Source: Actinomycetota bacterium (lineage in GTDB: Bacteria > Actinomycetota > Acidimicrobiia > Acidimicrobiales > Ilumatobacteraceae). Taken from it: a stretch of DNA of 53,279 nt. This document shows positions 49,639 through 53,279 of the stretch, in pieces (positions within the stretch are counted from its first letter, which is position 1; each line of letters starts with the position of its first letter). A program made the position numbers and the translations under genes. Location: contig WLHL01000008.1 of the NCBI GenBank assembly GCA_009702755.1, positions 1 to 53,279 of the forward strand, written 5' to 3'. The notes under the pieces were generated by a model that was not told the origin of the DNA, did not search any database, and saw only the letters and a list, made by a program, of their open reading frames with translations.

Positions 49639-51231
49639 GTGGAACGTTCAGTTGATATTGCGGTCGTGGGCGCTGGTTTTGCCGGAATGTACACAGTTGT
49701 CAAAGCACGCGAGATGAACATGTCTGTTCAAGTGTTTGAAGCAGGCACTGATGTTGGCGGTACGTGGTACTGGAACAGATACCCAGGTGCCCGTTGTGAC
49801 ATTGAGAGTGTTGAGTACTCGTACAGTTTTGACAACACGCTTCAACAAGAGTGGGAATGGACAGAGCGATATGCGCCCCAACCCGAAATATTGAAGTACG
49901 CACAGCATGTGGCAGACCGTTTTGACCTTCGCACAGACATTCAGTTCTCCACTCGTGTTGTGTCTGCTCATTTCTCAGAAGACAACAACACATGGACCGT
50001 CACCACAGACAAGGGCGATGTCGTCACAGCTCGCTTTGTTGTCTTCGCCACAGGATGCTTGTCATCTGCCAACCGCCCACAATTCCCTGGTGCTGAATCT
50101 TTCACCGGCGAGGTGTATCACACGGGCGAATGGCCCCACGATGGTGTCGACTTCTCTGGAAAAAGCGTTGGCCTTATTGGCACGGGGTCTTCTGCTATTC
50201 AAAGCATCCCCATCATCGCCCAGGATTCGGCGCACCTCACCGTTTTCCAACGCACTGCTTCGTTTTCCATTCCTGCGCGCAACGAATCAATTGACCGCGA
50301 CTACGTCGCCAAGGTGAAATCTGCGTATCCAGAGTTCAGAGATGCAAACCGTCGACAAACGGGAGCATTCGGTTCAAACATTCGCCGCGGAGAGACTTCT
50401 GCTTTGGAATCAACCGATGAGGAACGCTGGGCTGAGTTTGAGCGTCGCTGGGACGAAGGCGGGTTTGGATTCTTGTCGTCGTATAACGATTTCCTTCTTC
50501 ACGCAGACGCGAACGACTTAGTGGCGGAGTTTGTGCGGCAGAAGATTCGCTTCATCGTGAAGGATCCCGCTACGGCAGATTTGCTGATGCCCACCCAAGT
50601 CATTGGCTGTAAACGACTGTGCTTAGACACCGGCTACTACGAGACGTTTAATCGTGACAACGTGACACTCGTAGGCGTTGACAACCACCCCATTGAGAGG
50701 ATCACTGAGCACGGTCTTGTGGTTGATGGAGTTGAACACACTTTCGATGTCTTGGTATATGCCACAGGTTTTGACGCTATGACCGGATCACTTCTCAAGA
50801 TCGACATTCGTGGTCGCAATAGCCAATCACTCGCCGATGCATGGAACGGCGGACCCGTTACATACTTGGGGCTCAATACTGCAGGTTTTCCCAACATGTT
50901 TATGGTGTCGGGACCAGGAAGCCCGTCCGTACTGACCAACATGATCATGTCCATTGAGCAACATGTGGACTGGATTGCAGACTGCATTGCCCACATGTCA
51001 CACAACAATCTCGCAGTAATTGAGACCACGGAGCAATCACAATCTGACTGGGTGGCATTTGTGAACGCGGTTGCAGACAAGACGTTGTACCCATCCTGCA
51101 ATAGCTGGTACTTGGGAGCCAACGTTCCTGGGAAACCACGTGTCTTCATGCCACTTATTGGCTTTCCTACTTATGTTGACAAATGCAACGAAGTGGCGCG
51201 AAATGGCTACGAAGGGTTCGTGCTGGCCTAA
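49639..51231 (+). CDS. Type I Baeyer-Villiger FAD monooxygenase
   Basis: A 530-aa flavin monooxygenase. The first Rossmann motif is VVGAGFAGMYTV and GTWYWNRYPGARCD is typical; FTGEVYHTGEWP fits the type I Baeyer-Villiger fingerprint FxGxxxHxxxWP, followed by the NADPH Rossmann motif GLIGTGSSAIQ. It inserts oxygen next to a ketone with NADPH and O2, giving esters or lactones. The frame opens at a TTG (49612) and ATG (49615), but the GTG at 49639 has AGAGGGGG four bases upstream and begins the conserved sequence. Cyclohexanone-, steroid- or other ketone specificity is unknown. It lies 30 bases after the COG0523 gene. Confidence 0.92.
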   Translation: MERSVDIAVVGAGFAGMYTVVKAREMNMSVQVFEAGTDVGGTWYWNRYPGARCDIESVEYSYSFDNTLQQEWEWTERYAPQPEILKYAQHVADRFDLRTDIQFSTRVVSAHFSEDNNTWTVTTDKGDVVTARFVVFATGCLSSANRPQFPGAESFTGEVYHTGEWPHDGVDFSGKSVGLIGTGSSAIQSIPIIAQDSAHLTVFQRTASFSIPARNESIDRDYVAKVKSAYPEFRDANRRQTGAFGSNIRRGETSALESTDEERWAEFERRWDEGGFGFLSSYNDFLLHADANDLVAEFVRQKIRFIVKDPATADLLMPTQVIGCKRLCLDTGYYETFNRDNVTLVGVDNHPIERITEHGLVVDGVEHTFDVLVYATGFDAMTGSLLKIDIRGRNSQSLADAWNGGPVTYLGLNTAGFPNMFMVSGPGSPSVLTNMIMSIEQHVDWIADCIAHMSHNNLAVIETTEQSQSDWVAFVNAVADKTLYPSCNSWYLGANVPGKPRVFMPLIGFPTYVDKCNEVARNGYEGFVLA

Positions 51232-51251
51232 ACCTGCATCACCATCTCGTG

Positions 51252-51701
51252 CTATTCAACAATGAATGCTGCATGCATTCCGTTTGCGTAGTGACCCGCG
51301 ATATTGCATAGCAACTGATAGTTGCCCGCTTCCAAATTCACAGTCAATACCTCAGATGTATTGATAGGAAATTCCTTAATCTCATCGATCGCTTCGACAC
51401 CTTCGCCTTCTTCATCGAAACGATTGTTGGCTCCCAGAGGAATCTGACCGACCTCATAATCAGTTTTCACCACAATGAATTCATGAGCGATACTTCCAAA
51501 GTTGGCAATTGCAAAAGTCACCTCACCCGCGGTGGCCTTCTGCGCACTGAGGTCAATACCCCACTCATGCACGTTGCCAGTGACTTTGTTTGAAACGGTG
51601 TCCGCCGGCAAGGTTCCAAAGTTCGTTGGGTCTGCACCACACGAGGCCAGCGCAAAACTTGCCGTCAGCAACAGCACACCGATTAACCGAAAATTCTTCA
51701 T
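51252..51701 (-). CDS. Cupredoxin-fold lipoprotein (probable blue copper protein)
   Basis: A 149-aa exported lipoprotein. The signal peptide ends in the lipobox LASC (about residues 17-20), so it should be anchored to the outer face of the membrane. The mature part has a plastocyanin-like fold: VTFAIANFGSIAHEFIVV supplies the first His, and LLCNIAGHYANGM supplies Cys, His and Met of a type 1 copper site. It probably transfers electrons or binds copper. AAGGGG precedes the ATG at 51701. The longer frame from 51860 crosses the divergent promoter region and overlaps the aldehyde dehydrogenase, so it is rejected. It is convergent with the monooxygenase. Confidence 0.85.
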   Translation of the reverse strand: MKNFRLIGVLLLTASFALASCGADPTNFGTLPADTVSNKVTGNVHEWGIDLSAQKATAGEVTFAIANFGSIAHEFIVVKTDYEVGQIPLGANNRFDEEGEGVEAIDEIKEFPINTSEVLTVNLEAGNYQLLCNIAGHYANGMHAAFIVE

Positions 51702-51852
51702 GTGACCCCTTTGCCCGCACCACAGAGGCTTGGCTCCATCAGTTTCACCGAATACTTCATACGTATGGACCCCAGAACGGGACATTGGGACATTCATTCG
51801 CCTAGCGTCTAAGGAGCACCCACCTCGGGGTGCCTGATCACGGAGAGTTCTC

Positions 51853-53279
51853 ATGACCACCTACGACAAGATCTATATCAATGGCCAGTGGGTCGCCTCT
51901 GAAGGCACCAAGACCATTTCAGTGTTTGACTCCATCACCGAGCAGGTCATGGCAACTATTCCCGAAGGAACAGCAGGCGATGTCAACAAAGCCGCTGCCG
52001 CTGCAAAGGCTGCGTTCCCTGCATGGAGCGCTCTTCCGAAGGCTGACCGTGCAAAGTTCATGAATGCCATTGCTGGCGCACTTGGTGCACGCATGGATGA
52101 AATTGCATCAGCAATTTCCCGCGAGACCGGAATGTCGAAGCCATTGTCGAACATGATTCAGGTGGGTATCCCCATGAACTCGTTCGCACAAGCAGCGATT
52201 CTTGCAGAGTCCTTTGATTTCGAGAAGGAAGTCGGGACATCACTTGTCGTTCGCGAACCAATCGGTGTTGTCGGCTGCATCACTCCATGGAACTACCCAT
52301 TGCATCAGATTGCAGCCAAGGTTGCATTTGCAATGGCTGCAGGTTGCACCGTTGTTTTGAAGCCAAGCGAAGTCGCACCAATCGACGCATTCATGCTCGC
52401 TGAAATCATTCACGAGGCAGGCCTGCCTGCTGGTGTGTTCAACCTTGTCACAGGTACAGGCCCAGTCGTCGGCGAAGCAATCTCTGCTAGCCCCGACATT
52501 GACATGGTGTCTTTCACCGGTTCAACACGCGCCGGCAAGATGGTCATGCAGACAAGTGCAGACACCATCAAGAAGGTTGCACTTGAACTTGGCGGCAAGA
52601 GTGCCAACATCATCTGTGAAGACCTTGATGCGGAAACCTTCGCAAAGGCAGTCATGGGTGGAACAGGTCAGGCTTTCTTGAACAGTGGCCAGACATGTTC
52701 ACTTCTCAGCCGCATGCTCGTTCCTCGTTCACGCCTTGCAGAAGCAGAAGGACTCGCGGCAGCAGTTGCCAACGGCATCAAGGTGGGCGATCCCTTCGCA
52801 GAAGGTACCAACGTGGGCCCTCTTGCATCAGCAGCACAGCGCGACCGCGTTCAGGGATACATCAACAAAGGCATTGAAGAAGGCGCCAAGTTGATTGCTG
52901 GTGGTCCTGGAGCACCTGAAGGTCTCGAAACGGGCTACTACGTAAAGCCAACCGTGTTCTCCGAGGTGTCAAACTCCATGACCATTGCGCAGGAAGAAAT
53001 CTTCGGACCAGTTCTTTCCATCATTCCGTACGACGGCATTGACAACGCAGTGGATATCGCTAACGACTCTCCATACGGTCTCGCTGGTGCAGTGTTCGCA
53101 GCCGACAAGGAGACAGGCGTCGCGATTGCACGTCGCATCCGCACAGGCCAAGTCACTGTTAACGGTGGAGCATTCAACCCGAATGCTCCATTCGGTGGAT
53201 ACAAGCAATCCGGTGTTGGCCGTGAATTGGGCGTCTACGGCTTCGAAGAGTTTCTTGAAATCAAGAGCCTTCAGTTGTA
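51853..53279 (+). CDS. Aldehyde dehydrogenase (stop codon cut by window end)
   Basis: 475 codons from the ATG at 51853 to the window end, where two bases (TA) of what is probably the stop remain, so the protein is complete or nearly so. NAD(P)-binding [27 protein letters not shown], the general base in LELGGKSAN (Glu near 250) and the catalytic Cys in [11 protein letters not shown] (about 284) are all present, as is [10 protein letters not shown]. It oxidises an aldehyde to an acid. GGAGAG precedes the ATG. The frame is divergent from the cupredoxin gene with a 151-bp shared region that shows no clear motif to me. Confidence 0.95.
   Translation, partial: MTTYDKIYINGQWVASEGTKTISVFDSITEQVMATIPEGTAGDVNKAAAAAKAAFPAWSALPKADRAKFMNAIAGALGARMDEIASAISRETGMSKPLSNMIQVGIPMNSFAQAAILAESFDFEKEVGTSLVVREPIGVVGCITPWNYPLHQIAAKVAFAMAAGCTVVLKPSEVAPIDAFMLAEIIHEAGLPAGVFNLVTGTGPVVGEAISASPDIDMVSFTGSTRAGKMVMQTSADTIKKVALELGGKSANIICEDLDAETFAKAVMGGTGQAFLNSGQTCSLLSRMLVPRSRLAEAEGLAAAVANGIKVGDPFAEGTNVGPLASAAQRDRVQGYINKGIEEGAKLIAGGPGAPEGLETGYYVKPTVFSEVSNSMTIAQEEIFGPVLSIIPYDGIDNAVDIANDSPYGLAGAVFAADKETGVAIARRIRTGQVTVNGGAFNPNAPFGGYKQSGVGRELGVYGFEEFLEIKSLQL

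Noticed and set aside
51702-51860. N-terminal extension of the cupredoxin lipoprotein
   Set aside because: The signal peptide and lipobox start at the ATG at 51701; the longer frame overlaps the divergent aldehyde dehydrogenase start.

Overview
The window looks like a chromosomal segment of a moderate-GC, mesophilic actinobacterium, most likely class Acidimicrobiia (Ilumatobacter/acIV-like aquatic lineages). Evidence: the tig-clpP-clpX-folC-ndk and rne-rplU-rpmA / obgE-proB gene order typical of Actinobacteria, several GTG starts, putative leaderless promoters, F420/LLM-type and PPOX-type enzymes, and many acyl-CoA enzymes. The lineage call is inference. No IS element, integrase, prophage or CRISPR array was seen.

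Layout. (1) 1-6249: surface-polysaccharide genes: the tail of an unknown gene, an AglD/UPF0104-type membrane protein, an FrhB-like Fe-S protein translationally coupled to a polysaccharide pyruvyl transferase, a GT2 glycosyltransferase and a GT-C membrane glycosyltransferase. (2) 6295-9419: an ADP-ribosylation/NAD-linked island: an ADP-ribosylglycohydrolase fused to a dual-specificity phosphatase, a divergent NrtR-type Nudix regulator with a degenerate Nudix box, and a stand-alone VWA protein, with palindromic candidate operators before nrtR and before the VWA gene. (3) 9426-13488: acyl-CoA dehydrogenase, alpha/beta hydrolase, LLM oxidoreductase, an orphan LuxR-type regulator whose receiver lacks the phospho-acceptor Asp, and a small orphan gene; then tRNA-Gly. 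(4) 13685-16600: a SAM-riboswitch-controlled operon: metX, two small unknown genes and an EamA transporter. (5) 16640-20196: acyl-CoA synthetase plus APH-like kinase, and SURF1. (6) 20159-25259: a tight five-gene operon MoxR ATPase - CoxE-like VWA protein - histidine phosphatase - short GMC oxidoreductase - MBL-fold hydrolase.

(7) 25358-44698: housekeeping core: murJ, proB, obgE, dgt, rpmA, rplU, rne, the rod-shape operon mreB-mreC-mreD-mrdA-rodA, ndk, folC, clpX, a single clpP, tig, a small conserved gene and tRNA-Pro. (8) 44723-53279: PPOX-family protein, DEAD-box helicase with a repeat-built RD/RGG tail, amidohydrolase coupled to a COG0523 metallochaperone-type GTPase, type I Baeyer-Villiger monooxygenase, a cupredoxin lipoprotein, and an aldehyde dehydrogenase whose stop codon is cut by the window end.

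Most notable candidates: the NrtR/DraG-phosphatase/VWA island; the MoxR/VWA/GMC/MBL operon; the metX riboswitch with a predicted 8-bp Shine-Dalgarno-sequestering helix; and a 13-bp perfect hairpin that contains the amidohydrolase start codon. No function was tested and no database was searched.
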